DNA of 64,000 nt from Bacteroides sp. (GTDB lineage: Bacteria; Bacteroidota; Bacteroidia; Bacteroidales; Bacteroidaceae), in the NCBI GenBank assembly GCA_015060735.1, contig SUXX01000008.1:1-64000 (forward strand), written 5' to 3'. The notes below the pieces were generated by a model. That model searched no databases, had not been told where the DNA came from, and saw only the letters and a list, made by a program, of their open reading frames with translations. A program made the position numbers and the translations under genes. This document shows, one piece after another, positions 8,556 through 16,539 of this stretch (the first letter of the stretch is position 1; each line of letters starts with the position of its first letter).

Positions 8556-9950
8556 ATGAGAAAAAGATTATATATAATTTCGATTCTTTGTGTTGTATTG
8601 GGTGCAATGGCTCATGCACAAACTAAATCCTTGCATCAACTCCAGCAAGAATTTGTTGATTTACGTTTTGGCATGTTCAATCATTTCAGCACATCCACAT
8701 TCTTGAATCAAGATTGGGCCGATCCGGACTGTCCACCAGAAGTGTTTAATCCTACCAAACTAGATTGCTCGCAATGGGCCAAAGCCGCCAAAACCGCTAA
8801 CATGCAATTCGGCTGTTTATCGGTGAAACATCATAGCGGTTTCTGTATGTGGGATACGAAAACCACTGATTATAACGTAATGAACAGCGGTATCAAACGC
8901 GACTTTATGAAGGAATATGTGGATGCATTCCGTGCCGAAGGAATGGAAATCATGTTCCATTACTCCATTCTCGATTTGCATGCCGGATTGGTTCGGAATC
9001 ATGTAACCTTGGATCATATTGAGATGATTAAAAATCAGGTTCGTGAATTACTCACCAATTATGGTCCCATCAAGGCATTGATGTTTGATGGTTGGGATGC
9101 ACCTTGGAGCCGTTTGACTTACGATGAAATTCCTTTTGAAGATATTTACCGTCTGGCTAAGTCCATTCAGCCCAATTGTTTGGTGATGGATTTGAATGGA
9201 GCCAAATATCCTAGCGAAGGCTTGTTCTATTCAGAAATTAAGACCTTCGAACAAGGAGCCGGACAGAAAATTTCCAAAGAAGAAAACTTCCTTCCTTCCA
9301 TGGCTTGTTATCAGATGCAAAAGACCTGGTTTTGGAAAGACTATATGCCCAACGAACCGACCAAAACAGCCGAAGTATTAGTGAATGATAACCTTATCCC
9401 AATGAATAAGGTATGTTGTACATTCATTCTGAATGTGGCTCCAAACCGCGACGGATTGTTGGACGACAATGCTTTGAAAACATTGAAAGAAATCGGTGAG
9501 ATGTGGAAGAACGATGCCCCACAAGTAAAAGTGGCCGAAACGGGTGAACCAATCATCAGCAAGAACTTGGCTCTGGGACAATGGTGTCAAAGTTCATGGG
9601 GATTGGATACGGATATTGCGGACTTTGCAACTGATGAGAAATTCTATACCAGCTGGCGGTCGGAACCTCGTATCAAGGAGCCGTGGTGGCAAGTGAATTT
9701 TAGAGAGATAACCTCGTTCAATACCATCGCTATTACCGAAGATAAGGATGATATGTCTCAATATTATCGCATAGAATATCGTTTGAATGGTGAATGGCAT
9801 AAGATCTTCGAAGGAGAAGCTCCGACTTTCCGTCGTGTAAAGATTCATCGTTTTGATACGGTTTATGGTGATGCCATGCGTGTAACCTTCCTAAAGTCGA
9901 AGGGGTCGACATGTGTAGCCGAAATGGGAGTTTATTGTGAAAGAAGATAA
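8556..9950 (+). CDS. Exported alpha-L-fucosidase (GH29) with C-terminal discoidin-like domain
   Basis: A 464-residue secreted glycoside hydrolase that removes L-fucose from glycans. A signal peptide (about 1-21, ending AHAQ) precedes a GH29 barrel. Family features: RFGMFNHFSTSTF, VKHHSGFCMWDT, and the nucleophile Asp in ALMFDGWDAPW. Residues from about 335 (LALGQWCQSSWGLD, WWQVNF) form an F5/8-type (discoidin) carbohydrate-binding domain. The acid/base residue is not conserved in this family and cannot be fixed by eye. Export to the periplasm is likely, since no lipobox is present. It is followed 11 bp later by the methyltransferase gene, so the two may be co-transcribed. Linkage specificity is unknown. 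Confidence 0.92.
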   Translation: MRKRLYIISILCVVLGAMAHAQTKSLHQLQQEFVDLRFGMFNHFSTSTFLNQDWADPDCPPEVFNPTKLDCSQWAKAAKTANMQFGCLSVKHHSGFCMWDTKTTDYNVMNSGIKRDFMKEYVDAFRAEGMEIMFHYSILDLHAGLVRNHVTLDHIEMIKNQVRELLTNYGPIKALMFDGWDAPWSRLTYDEIPFEDIYRLAKSIQPNCLVMDLNGAKYPSEGLFYSEIKTFEQGAGQKISKEENFLPSMACYQMQKTWFWKDYMPNEPTKTAEVLVNDNLIPMNKVCCTFILNVAPNRDGLLDDNALKTLKEIGEMWKNDAPQVKVAETGEPIISKNLALGQWCQSSWGLDTDIADFATDEKFYTSWRSEPRIKEPWWQVNFREITSFNTIAITEDKDDMSQYYRIEYRLNGEWHKIFEGEAPTFRRVKIHRFDTVYGDAMRVTFLKSKGSTCVAEMGVYCERR

Positions 9951-9961
9951 TCCTTCCTTTT

Positions 9962-10426
9962 ATGCAATGTTATTATCAATATGATACAATATTGGGTTCC
10001 ATCACTTTTGTAGAAGAGGGTGGAACCCTTGTTGCTATTACTACTCACTACTCTTGTGAAGGTGTCGAACAGGAAACACCTCTTATCCAAAAAGCTTTTC
10101 TCCAACTCTCCGAGTATTTTAGAGGAGAAAGAAGAAAATTTGACTTGTCTTTGAACCCTCGAGGAACCGTTTTCCAAAAACAGGTGTGGAAAGCCCTGTT
10201 GGAAATCCCTTATGGGGAAACGCGTAGCTATAAACAGATTGCCGAAGCCATTGGTAATCCGAAAGCTGTTCGTGCCGTTGGGATGGCTAATAACCGAAAT
10301 CCATTGTTAATTGTGGTGCCGTGTCATCGGGTGATAGGAGCAAACGGGAAACTAGTAGGCTATGGTGCAGGCCTCGACAAGAAAGAGTTTTTGTTAAGAC
10401 TGGAAAAAGTAAGTATATCTAAGTAG
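9962..10426 (+). CDS. ogt: Methylated-DNA--protein-cysteine methyltransferase
   Basis: A 154-residue suicide repair protein that transfers the methyl group from O6-methylguanine to its own cysteine. The active site motif PCHRVIG is intact (Cys near residue 120), preceded by the helix-turn-helix residues YGETRSYKQIAEAIGNPKAVRAVG and the NRNP motif. The N-terminal half is short, as in Ogt-type proteins. It starts 11 bp after the GH29 gene. A dispersed repeat follows. The ogt label describes the type; the paralogue ada or adaB label is equally usable. Confidence 0.95.
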   Translation: MQCYYQYDTILGSITFVEEGGTLVAITTHYSCEGVEQETPLIQKAFLQLSEYFRGERRKFDLSLNPRGTVFQKQVWKALLEIPYGETRSYKQIAEAIGNPKAVRAVGMANNRNPLLIVVPCHRVIGANGKLVGYGAGLDKKEFLLRLEKVSISK

Positions 10427-10440
10427 AAATTGTTTCTCAA

Positions 10441-10526
10441 TAGTGTATCATTCTGAGCATCGCGAAGAATCTGAAAGCATACATGTGGATGTAAACAAAT
10501 CCTTCGCATTGCTCTGGATGACACAA
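10441..10526. repeat. Dispersed palindromic repeat, copy 3
   Basis: Arms GTATCATTCTGAGCATCGCG and TTGCTCTGGATGACAC enclose an ATCT...AAAT centre. The copy sits between two convergent genes, where it could act as a bidirectional terminator. Confidence 0.8.
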
Positions 10527-10555
10527 AATGATGATAGCGGTTTTCTAAGTCCTCT

Positions 10556-11056
10556 TTATATATCCAACTCCATGATGTAATCGGTCATTAAATATCCGTG
10601 ACCAATGTCGAAATCCCCTTCAAAAACTTTCTTCATACCCATCCGTTGATAAAACTCTACGGCATTCGTATTGTAACGGTTCACATTCAAACGCATCTGG
10701 CAAGGCTCCGGATGCAGTTCCTTGATGGCCTGGATGGCTTGATTGAAAAGTAACTTGCCTAATTTCTTTCCCTGATAGGAGGGAAGGACATAAATCTTCT
10801 GCAAATGATAGGTATGTTCGCCTTCCGGTTGAATGGAAAGATAGCCAGCCGGTTCACTACCATCGAAAGCCAGATAATAGATGTGTCTGTCTTCCGTCAT
10901 CTGCTTACGAAGGTTTTCTGGAGAATACATCCAGTCCATCATAAAGTCGATTTGTCCTTGCGAGAGCAGTTCCTTATATGTATGAGGGAAGACGATCCAT
11001 GCCAATCGGTTAATCAGCTCGATATCTTCCAATGTTGCTTTTCTGATTTCAAACAT
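10556..11056 (-). CDS. GNAT family N-acetyltransferase
   Basis: A 166-residue acetyl-CoA-dependent acyltransferase. The central motif A is YVLPSYQGKKLGKLLFNQAI, with the Q-x-x-x-x-G acetyl-CoA pyrophosphate loop, followed by motif B (LNVNRYNTNAVEFYQRMG) and the usual C-terminal strand. No signal peptide. The substrate is unknown and could be an amine, a peptide N-terminus or an antibiotic-like compound. It is monocistronic between convergent and divergent neighbours, with a TATATTTG promoter and a trimmed dispersed repeat in its leader. Confidence 0.9.
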   Translation of the reverse strand: MFEIRKATLEDIELINRLAWIVFPHTYKELLSQGQIDFMMDWMYSPENLRKQMTEDRHIYYLAFDGSEPAGYLSIQPEGEHTYHLQKIYVLPSYQGKKLGKLLFNQAIQAIKELHPEPCQMRLNVNRYNTNAVEFYQRMGMKKVFEGDFDIGHGYLMTDYIMELDI

Positions 11057-11080
11057 AATACCTTTCTTTTTGTTAGACTA

Positions 11081-11113
11081 CGTGCCATTCTTCGCTACGC
11101 TCAGGATGACACG
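11081..11113. repeat. Dispersed palindromic repeat, trimmed copy 4, in the GNAT gene leader
   Basis: Only the two outer arms remain (CGTGCCATTCTTCG and CGCTCAGGATGACACG), making a short hairpin. It sits between the promoter at 11118-11125 and the GNAT start, so it would be transcribed as part of the 5' leader. Confidence 0.7.
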
Positions 11114-11117
11114 CTTG

Positions 11118-11125
11118 CAAATATA
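11118..11125 (-). promoter_or_regulatory. -7 promoter element of the GNAT gene
   Basis: TATATTTG on the minus strand. The leader to the ATG at 11056 is about 55 nt and contains the trimmed repeat. Confidence 0.5.
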
Positions 11126-11194
11126 ACGCAATATCCAAAGGAATTAACCATAAATAAGTAACTTTTTCGTTAAAAGATATAAATTTATAGTTCT

Positions 11195-11230
11195 ATGTAT
11201 TGCAAGGTACTAATGTTTTGCATACATTTG
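11195..11230 (+). promoter_or_regulatory. Promoter and candidate PadR operator of the padR-pspC operon
   Basis: A -33 TTG (11200-11202) and a -7 TACATTTG (11223-11230) are 20 bp apart, the normal Bacteroidetes spacing. An interrupted dyad, ATGTA (11195-11199) and TACAT (11223-11227), brackets the promoter. PadR proteins are known to bind ATGT...ACAT type dyads, so autoregulation is a reasonable inference. Confidence 0.6.
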
Positions 11231-11252
11231 TGCTAAACAAAGAACAAAGCCT

Positions 11253-11594
11253 ATGAATGTAGATAATGTACGCTCACAAATGCGGAAGGGGATGCTCGAA
11301 TACTGCATCCTGTTGTTGCTTCATCGAGAGGCTTCGTATGCTTCAGACATCATTCTAAAGCTGAAAGAAGCTCATCTCATTGTGGTAGAAGGTACGCTCT
11401 ATCCGTTGCTCACCCGACTGAAGAACGACAACCTTTTGGCCTACGAATGGGTGGAATCCAATCAAGGTCCCCCACGTAAATATTACTCGCTCACCCCGGA
11501 AGGGGAGACGTTTCTGCAAGGCCTGGAAGAAGCCTGGACAGAATTGGCTAATACGGTGAATCATTTAAAACGAACTCAAAACTTACTTTCATGA
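11253..11594 (+). CDS. PadR family transcriptional regulator
   Basis: A 113-residue winged-helix repressor. It opens with the PadR pattern QMRKGMLEYCILLLL, then YASDIILKLKEA and VVEGTLYPLLTRLKNDNLL (recognition helix and wing), and RKYYSLTPEGE. The C-terminal dimer helix is short, as in subfamily 2. It overlaps the PspC-domain gene by 4 bp (ATGA). This PadR-PspC pairing is common in Bacteroidetes and suggests control of an envelope-stress module. The inducer is unknown. Confidence 0.93.
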   Translation: MNVDNVRSQMRKGMLEYCILLLLHREASYASDIILKLKEAHLIVVEGTLYPLLTRLKNDNLLAYEWVESNQGPPRKYYSLTPEGETFLQGLEEAWTELANTVNHLKRTQNLLS

Positions 11595-12628
11595 AGAAGA
11601 CTTTTAATATTAATTTAGGTGGCATCGTTTTTCATATTGATGAAGATGCCTATGAACTGCTCGACAAATATTTAAGCAATCTTCGTATCCACTTCAGTAA
11701 AGAAGAAGGAGCGGAAGAAATAGTACACGACATGGAACTTCGCATCTCTGAACTTTTTACTGAACGTCTGCACGACACCAAACAGGTTATTACGAAGGAA
11801 GATGTGGAGGAAGTCATTACCCAAATGGGTAAGCCTGAAGAATTCTCTGATGACACAACACAAGACACTAATCAATATAATAAGGAGGAAAAAGAGCCGA
11901 AACGATTGTTTCGTGACCCGGAAGATAAAATTATCGGAGGAGTATGTTCGGGCATCGCAGCTTACATGGATTGGGATGTGACATTGGTACGTTTGTTTAT
12001 GTTGGTCTTTGGCTTTTGCATTCAAGGTACCATTTTGGCCTACATCATAGCATGGATTGTTATCCCCGAGGCAACGACTGCTGCTGAGAAGCTTTCTATG
12101 AAAGGCATGAAAATCAACGTGGAAAATATCGGTAAGACGGTAACCGATAGCTTTGAAAAGATGAGTGATTATGTGAAATCCGACCAACCGCGTTCGTTTC
12201 TGCAAAAGTTGGGTGAGGGCATCGTATCCGTAGCAGGATTCTTTATTAAATGTGTTTTGGTCATAGCCGCTATATGTTGTACACCGGTGCTTTTCATCCT
12301 ATTGGTGGTTTGTTTCTCCTTGTTGATGGCTGCCATCGGTGTGATAGGTTCACTCCCGACTTTCTTCTATCATGCTATGCCGGTAGTCGATTGGTCAGTA
12401 GTAACTTCCTCACCAGTACCCACCACTTTGTTGGCTGTCTCCGGCATTTTGGTTATTGGTATTCCCATTGTGGGTTTCATCCATTTCCTAATGAGCACCT
12501 TTGGAGCATGGAAGGCAATGCCATTTGCGGCACGGATGACATTGCTTGTGTTGTGGTTGATTGCTTTGGGTGTAGGAACATTCTTTATGATTAATTTTGG
12601 TATGGCTGCCCTACCTCATTATTATTAA
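11591..12628 (+). CDS. PspC domain membrane protein
   Basis: A 345-residue membrane protein. Residues 1-95 form a soluble helical N-terminus (MKKTFNINLGGIVFHIDEDAY) rich in charged residues. Residues about 110-160 are the PspC domain (RLFRDPEDKIIGGVCSGIAAY, then VRLFMLVFGF and AYIIAWIVIPEA). Three to four further hydrophobic segments follow near 210-245, 265-300 and 315-335. PspC proteins take part in envelope-stress sensing in other bacteria. Translational coupling to the upstream PadR gene suggests the regulator controls this protein. The exact role here is inferred. Confidence 0.9.
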   Translation: MKKTFNINLGGIVFHIDEDAYELLDKYLSNLRIHFSKEEGAEEIVHDMELRISELFTERLHDTKQVITKEDVEEVITQMGKPEEFSDDTTQDTNQYNKEEKEPKRLFRDPEDKIIGGVCSGIAAYMDWDVTLVRLFMLVFGFCIQGTILAYIIAWIVIPEATTAAEKLSMKGMKINVENIGKTVTDSFEKMSDYVKSDQPRSFLQKLGEGIVSVAGFFIKCVLVIAAICCTPVLFILLVVCFSLLMAAIGVIGSLPTFFYHAMPVVDWSVVTSSPVPTTLLAVSGILVIGIPIVGFIHFLMSTFGAWKAMPFAARMTLLVLWLIALGVGTFFMINFGMAALPHYY

Positions 12629-12686
12629 TTTCTTTATGATAACGGCTTTTTTGTAAGTACAGACCTTTTCTTTGGATAAAAAGACT

Positions 12687-12694
12687 TATCTTTG
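12687..12694 (+). promoter_or_regulatory. -7 promoter element upstream of purT
   Basis: TATCTTTG matches TAnnTTTG. If it is used, the purT leader is about 180 nt and contains the whole dispersed repeat at 12714-12824. Confidence 0.45.
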
Positions 12695-12713
12695 CATTTG
12701 TCATTCAGAATGT

Positions 12714-12824
12714 TTGTGTCATTCTGAACGTAGTGAAGACGAGTTGTTGAGGACTTCGTCCGAAAAATCTGAAAGCATTTACGTTTATGTAATCAGATCC
12801 TTCACGATGCTCAGGATGACATTA
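12714..12824. repeat. Dispersed palindromic repeat, copy 5 with internal extension
   Basis: Arms GTGTCATTCTGAACGTAGTG and CGATGCTCAGGATGACAT. Compared with copies 1-3 the left half carries an extra piece, CGAGTTGTTGAGGACTTCGT, which itself contains a short inverted pair (ACGAG/ CTTCGT-like). It lies upstream of purT, probably within the transcript. Confidence 0.75.
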
Positions 12825-12878
12825 ATGATTCAAGAATGGTAAATGCTTTTTTTTGTGTAAAATTTAAATCAATTATAT

Positions 12879-14048
12879 ATGACCAAGAAAATTCTGTTGT
12901 TAGGTTCCGGAGAGTTAGGAAAGGAGTTTGTAATTGCTGCTCAGCGTAAGGGACAATATGTCATTGCTTGCGACTCTTATGCCGGTGCTCCGGCTATGCA
13001 AGTGGCCGATGCATGCGAAGTGTTCAGTATGCTCGATGGTGATGCCCTCGAAGCGGTTGTGAAAAAACATCAGCCGGATATCATCGTACCCGAAATTGAA
13101 GCCATCCGCACAGAACGTCTCTACGACTTCGAAAAGCAAGGCATCCAGGTAGTGCCGAGTGCCAAAGCCGTAAATTATACCATGAACCGTAAGGCTATCC
13201 GTGACCTTGCTGCTAAGGAATTGGGATTGAAGACTGCTAAGTATTTCTATGCCAAGTCATTGGAAGAACTCAAGGAAGCTGCTAAGGAAATTGGTTTCCC
13301 TTGTGTGGTGAAGCCATTGATGTCTTCGTCAGGTAAGGGTCAATCATTGGTTAAAACTGCTGATGACCTCGAACAAGCTTGGATTTATGGTTGCGAAGGT
13401 AGTCGTGGCGACATCAAGGAACTGATTATCGAAGAATTCATCAAGTTCGATAGCGAAATCACCTTGCTTACCGTAACTCAGCAAAATGGCCCGACTTTGT
13501 TCTGTGCCCCGATTGGACACGTTCAGAAGAGTGGGGACTATCGTGAGAGTTTCCAACCGGCACCGATTGAACCCGACCATCTGAAGGAAGCTCAACGCAT
13601 GGCCGCTAAGGTGACCGAAGCCTTGACAGGTGCAGGAATTTGGGGTGTGGAATTCTTCTTGAGCCACGAAAACGGAGTTTACTTCTCTGAACTTTCTCCT
13701 CGTCCACACGATACAGGTATGGTGACATTGGCAGGTACTCAGAACCTCAACGAGTTCGAACTCCATTGCCGTGCCGTCCTCGGCCTTCCTATTCCTGAAA
13801 TCACTCAGGAACGCATGGGTGCCAGTGCCGTAATTCTTTCGCCTATCGCCAGCAAGGAAGCTCCTCGCTATCGTGGCGAAGAAGAGGTGTGCAAGGAAAC
13901 CAATACCTATCTCCGCATCTTTGGCAAACCGTTTACCAAGGTAAATCGTCGTATGGGAGTAGTGGTGAGCTACGCACCAAACGGAAGCGACCTCGATGCT
14001 CTTCGCGACAAGTGTAAGGCCGCAGCTGCCAAGGTAGAAGTATATTAA
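12879..14048 (+). CDS. purT: Formate-dependent phosphoribosylglycinamide formyltransferase
   Basis: A 389-residue ATP-grasp enzyme that makes formyl-GAR from GAR, formate and ATP in purine synthesis. Full length for PurT. Visible features: the N-terminal [15 protein letters not shown] dinucleotide-like fold, [10 protein letters not shown], the ATP-grasp lid [14 protein letters not shown], and the metal/phosphate segment [25 protein letters not shown]. It overlaps the hemerythrin-LuxR gene by one base. The same genome region also encodes pyruvate formate-lyase and formate-THF ligase, the other formate-handling enzymes. Confidence 0.97.
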   Translation: MTKKILLLGSGELGKEFVIAAQRKGQYVIACDSYAGAPAMQVADACEVFSMLDGDALEAVVKKHQPDIIVPEIEAIRTERLYDFEKQGIQVVPSAKAVNYTMNRKAIRDLAAKELGLKTAKYFYAKSLEELKEAAKEIGFPCVVKPLMSSSGKGQSLVKTADDLEQAWIYGCEGSRGDIKELIIEEFIKFDSEITLLTVTQQNGPTLFCAPIGHVQKSGDYRESFQPAPIEPDHLKEAQRMAAKVTEALTGAGIWGVEFFLSHENGVYFSELSPRPHDTGMVTLAGTQNLNEFELHCRAVLGLPIPEITQERMGASAVILSPIASKEAPRYRGEEEVCKETNTYLRIFGKPFTKVNRRMGVVVSYAPNGSDLDALRDKCKAAAAKVEVY

Positions 14049-15025
14049 TGAGTAAGAAAAAAACATATATCCCTACAGACAAAATGAGCGACATCATCTG
14101 CGACAATTATAGTTTGTTGCAGGTGATGAGCCGTTTTGGATTGCCTTTGGGATTTGGCGATTATACCGTAGAAGAAGTGTGCCAATCCAATCAAGTGGAT
14201 TGCCTTACCTTTTTGGAGGTAGCCAATTTCATCAACAGCCATCATCCACGCACTTATACACCTTCGGAGAAAATATCTATCCCTTCGCTCATGGGCTATC
14301 TGAAGAATGCCCATCATTATTTCCTCGATTTCCAACTTCCCTCCATCCGTCGGAAGCTTCTCGAAGCTATCGATTGCTCTACCGACAATGAAGTGACTTT
14401 CCTGATTTTGAAGTTCTTCGACAGCTATGTGCAAGAAGTACATCACCACATGAACTACGAGGATATGTACGTCTTTACTTACGTAGAGAATCTCTTGAAA
14501 GGAGTGAAGGACGAGGCGTATAACATCGATATGTTTGTGCGTCATCACGACCATATTGATGAAAAACTTACCGAGTTGAAGAATAGCATCATCAAATATT
14601 ATCCGGATAGTCGGAAGACCTACGTCATGAATGCCGTTCTTTTCGATATCTTTAATTGCGAGAAAGACCTGGCCTCTCATAACCAAGTGGAAGATTGCCT
14701 CTTTGTCCCGGCCGTACTTCGGTTGGAGTATGAAGTAGCCAATCAGGCGAATACCTACAATCGGTTAGAGCATACTTCTTCTGGTAAAGTAGAAAAGTCG
14801 GCTAGTGATGAGTTGAGCCAACGCGAAAAAGAAATCATCACCTGTGTGGTGAAAGGGCTTTCGAACAAGGAAATCGCCGAGCATTTGTTCATTTCCGTTC
14901 ATACGGTGATCACGCATCGTCGGAACATTGCCCGAAAGCTAAAAATTCATTCACCCACTTTGTTGACTGTCTATGCCATTGTAAACAAATTGGTAGACAT
15001 CAGCGAAGTGAAGCTGAACATCTGA
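14048..15025 (+). CDS. Hemerythrin-like domain fused to LuxR-type helix-turn-helix
   Basis: A 325-residue protein with two modules. Residues about 10-65 resemble the ScdA/RIC N-terminal domain, and about 85-235 form a hemerythrin-like four-helix bundle with likely di-iron ligands in HHYFLDFQLP, VHHHMNYEDMYVF, HHDHIDEKL and SHNQVEDCLF. Residues about 260-320 are a LuxR-type helix-turn-helix (LSQREKEIITCVVKGLSNKEIAEHLFISVHTV). RIC proteins repair iron-sulfur centres after nitric oxide or oxidative stress. Here the fusion suggests an iron, oxygen or NO-sensing transcription factor, which is an inference. Its ATG overlaps the purT stop (TAATG), so it is translated from the purT transcript. Confidence 0.9.
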   Translation: MSKKKTYIPTDKMSDIICDNYSLLQVMSRFGLPLGFGDYTVEEVCQSNQVDCLTFLEVANFINSHHPRTYTPSEKISIPSLMGYLKNAHHYFLDFQLPSIRRKLLEAIDCSTDNEVTFLILKFFDSYVQEVHHHMNYEDMYVFTYVENLLKGVKDEAYNIDMFVRHHDHIDEKLTELKNSIIKYYPDSRKTYVMNAVLFDIFNCEKDLASHNQVEDCLFVPAVLRLEYEVANQANTYNRLEHTSSGKVEKSASDELSQREKEIITCVVKGLSNKEIAEHLFISVHTVITHRRNIARKLKIHSPTLLTVYAIVNKLVDISEVKLNI

Positions 15026-15136
15026 AAATACCTACTAATGGGGATTGCGTAACATGCTTCAAGAGACTATCTTTGCAAATGTAAATTAGTCATATAAAGA
15101 ATTACGTAAACCACAAGTTAGTTATTAGTTAAATAG

Positions 15137-15169
15137 TGCTGCCCTACGAAGTGATTTCGTGGGGCAGCA
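15137..15169 (+). terminator. Hairpin terminator after the hemerythrin-LuxR gene
   Basis: TGCTGCCCTACGAA pairs with TTTCGTGGGGCAGCA (one G-T pair) around a short loop, then TTTG. It is the first strong hairpin after the purT operon, 112 bp downstream. Confidence 0.65.
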
Positions 15170-15217
15170 TTTGTAAATGCCTTGTCATTTCGAGTGAAAC
15201 GCCTTATCATTTCATAT

Positions 15218-15277
15218 AAAACGCCTTGGCGTTTTTTAAAAAGACCTTGAAGAATTTTAAAAACGTCAAGGTCTTTT
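15218..15277. terminator. Two adjacent hairpins in the gene-free gap
   Basis: A short hairpin, AAAACGCC/GGCGTTTT (15218-15235), ends in a T run. It is followed by a 12-bp perfect stem, AAAAGACCTTGA (15239-15250) with TCAAGGTCTTTT (15266-15277). Both look like terminators able to work on either strand. They lie in the 630-bp gap after the purT operon. Confidence 0.5.
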
Positions 15278-15279
15278 CG

Positions 15280-15361
15280 TCATGCTAGAAGGCAAGCCTG
15301 AATCATCTAGCATGACCATCGTTGGTCATCTAGCATGACGGTCGTTCGTCTTCTAGCATGA
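15280..15361. repeat. Three 23-bp-spaced direct repeats plus an inverted copy
   Basis: TCTAGCATGA occurs at 15306-15315, 15329-15338 and 15352-15361, exactly 23 bp apart. The inverted copy TCATGCTAGA lies at 15280-15289. The repeated units differ at several positions outside this decamer (CCATCGTTGGTCA against CGGTCGTTCGTCT). No coding capacity is evident. Confidence 0.8.
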
Positions 15362-15435
15362 TTTTCTTTCTTATTATGTCAAAGTGATGAAAAAATAAGT
15401 TTTTTCATCGATGCATTTTTCTAAAATTATTATTA

Positions 15436-15443
15436 TAAATTTG
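15436..15443 (+). promoter_or_regulatory. Orphan -7 promoter element
   Basis: TAAATTTG fits TAnnTTTG but no gene follows on this strand for more than 5 kb. About 10 bp downstream begins a GC-richer block containing CCTCTGCCGAGAGG. A small RNA is possible. A -33 box is not seen. Confidence 0.3.
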
Positions 15444-15617
15444 TATCGTTTCCTCTGCCGAGAGGCCCGTTGATAGCCTGAGGGTAGGTGGGAATAGACA
15501 TATAAATTAAGAAAAGACGTTTACTATGTTTTCTTTTCATATTTATTTAGAGAAAGGTAACAAGCAAGCTAAGATGTATTATAGAGACTAAAGTAAACCT
15601 AAAAACTTATCATAATA

Positions 15618-15645
15618 CATTGGGATAATTTTGATTATCCCAATG
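15618..15645. terminator. Perfect 12-bp hairpin ending the minus-strand gene cluster
   Basis: CATTGGGATAAT and ATTATCCCAATG pair perfectly around a four-base loop (15630-15633). It lies 11 bp beyond the stop of the last cluster gene and reads into a T-rich stretch on the minus strand. Confidence 0.7.
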
Positions 15646-15655
15646 CATAACGGTA

Positions 15656-15877
15656 TCAAAACGAATAATAAAGGAACCACCATCCTTTAATTTTTCTATC
15701 CCATCCAATAAATACAGGAAATATAATCATCATCATTGGAATTACACTTTCTATTCCTGTATGACCTCCAAACGTTAAAATTATCAAGCGGTCAATACCT
15801 AAGAATGGAATTAGAAACATAATGACCACTCCTATAATTTGGACTACAAGTAATTTCCACCAAGTTATTTGTTTCAT
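15656..15877 (-). CDS. Small two-helix membrane protein, unknown function
   Basis: A 73-residue protein with a hydrophobic segment at about 8-30 (LLVVQIIGVVIMFLIPFLG), a Gly/Thr-rich turn (LTFGGHTGIES) and a second segment at about 42-58, ending in a positively charged GWDRKIKGWWF tail. No recognised family. It is the last gene of the AT-rich minus-strand cluster, 18 bp after the lipoprotein gene and directly before a strong hairpin. Coding is supported by the clean membrane pattern and cluster spacing, not by homology. Confidence 0.6.
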   Translation of the reverse strand: MKQITWWKLLVVQIIGVVIMFLIPFLGIDRLIILTFGGHTGIESVIPMMMIIFPVFIGWDRKIKGWWFLYYSF

Positions 15878-15895
15878 TATAAAAATCTTTAATAA

Positions 15896-16441
15896 TCAAA
15901 AAGCAATATTTCCGAACTTCTTCTTGACCAACCAATAATGTATTGCTACGACCTTTCGATTATCAAGTTCAATTATGAAATATAAAACATCATCTTGAAA
16001 CAAACTAACTCTTTTGGTCTCAGTTGTGATTGAATAGTCAGATAGAGGAAAACTCACAATGTCTGACAAATAAATTGTTGTATTATTGTATGGAATATAC
16101 TCTATCATTCCAATTTCATACTTTTTACTTCCAGACCAATGACATAAGATTTTACCTTCCTTGAAATAGTAAATTGGGCTATGCTCTTTATCATCACCTT
16201 TGCCTTTGTCTAAATATTCATTAGGTTCACCAATAACATTACAAAGTTCATCAAAATACATATTTGGTGTAACACCTCTAAACATAGAAGTATCAAAGTT
16301 TGCTTCTATGTTATCAACAACAACTTCTACTTCTTTATTACAAGATGAGAAAAGAAGCATACATAAAAATATAGAAGTCAAGTATTTACCACGATTTTTT
16401 TTACAATAGTATTTCGCTATTTCTATTATATCTAAAATCAT
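15896..16441 (-). CDS. Predicted lipoprotein of the AT-rich cluster, unknown function
   Basis: A 181-residue protein with a lipoprotein signal: a basic start, hydrophobic IFLCMLLFSSC with Cys near residue 34, then polar sequence. The mature part begins FRGVTPNMYFDELCNVIGEPNEY. Its G-x-x-xx-M-xx-L-xx-x-GxP pattern is reminiscent of the BamE/SmpA and beta-lactamase-inhibitor-like fold, in which such a helix packs on a beta sheet. That resemblance is only suggestive. It is likely anchored in the inner or outer membrane. Neighbours are a secreted protein (16540-16974) and a small membrane protein. The first Met was kept because no other start precedes the signal. Confidence 0.65.
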   Translation of the reverse strand: MILDIIEIAKYYCKKNRGKYLTSIFLCMLLFSSCNKEVEVVVDNIEANFDTSMFRGVTPNMYFDELCNVIGEPNEYLDKGKGDDKEHSPIYYFKEGKILCHWSGSKKYEIGMIEYIPYNNTTIYLSDIVSFPLSDYSITTETKRVSLFQDDVLYFIIELDNRKVVAIHYWLVKKKFGNIAF

Positions 16442-16539
16442 TCTATAATGGTATTTATCCTAATAAAAGAGACTTATATTAAACTTTATATAATAAAGTC
16501 ATCCATCGTCAATGGATGACTCTATTTCATTATGAGATA

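Noticed and set aside
15280-15361. Possible CRISPR array
   Set aside because: Only three units with a 23-bp period, no unique spacers of normal length, and no cas genes nearby.
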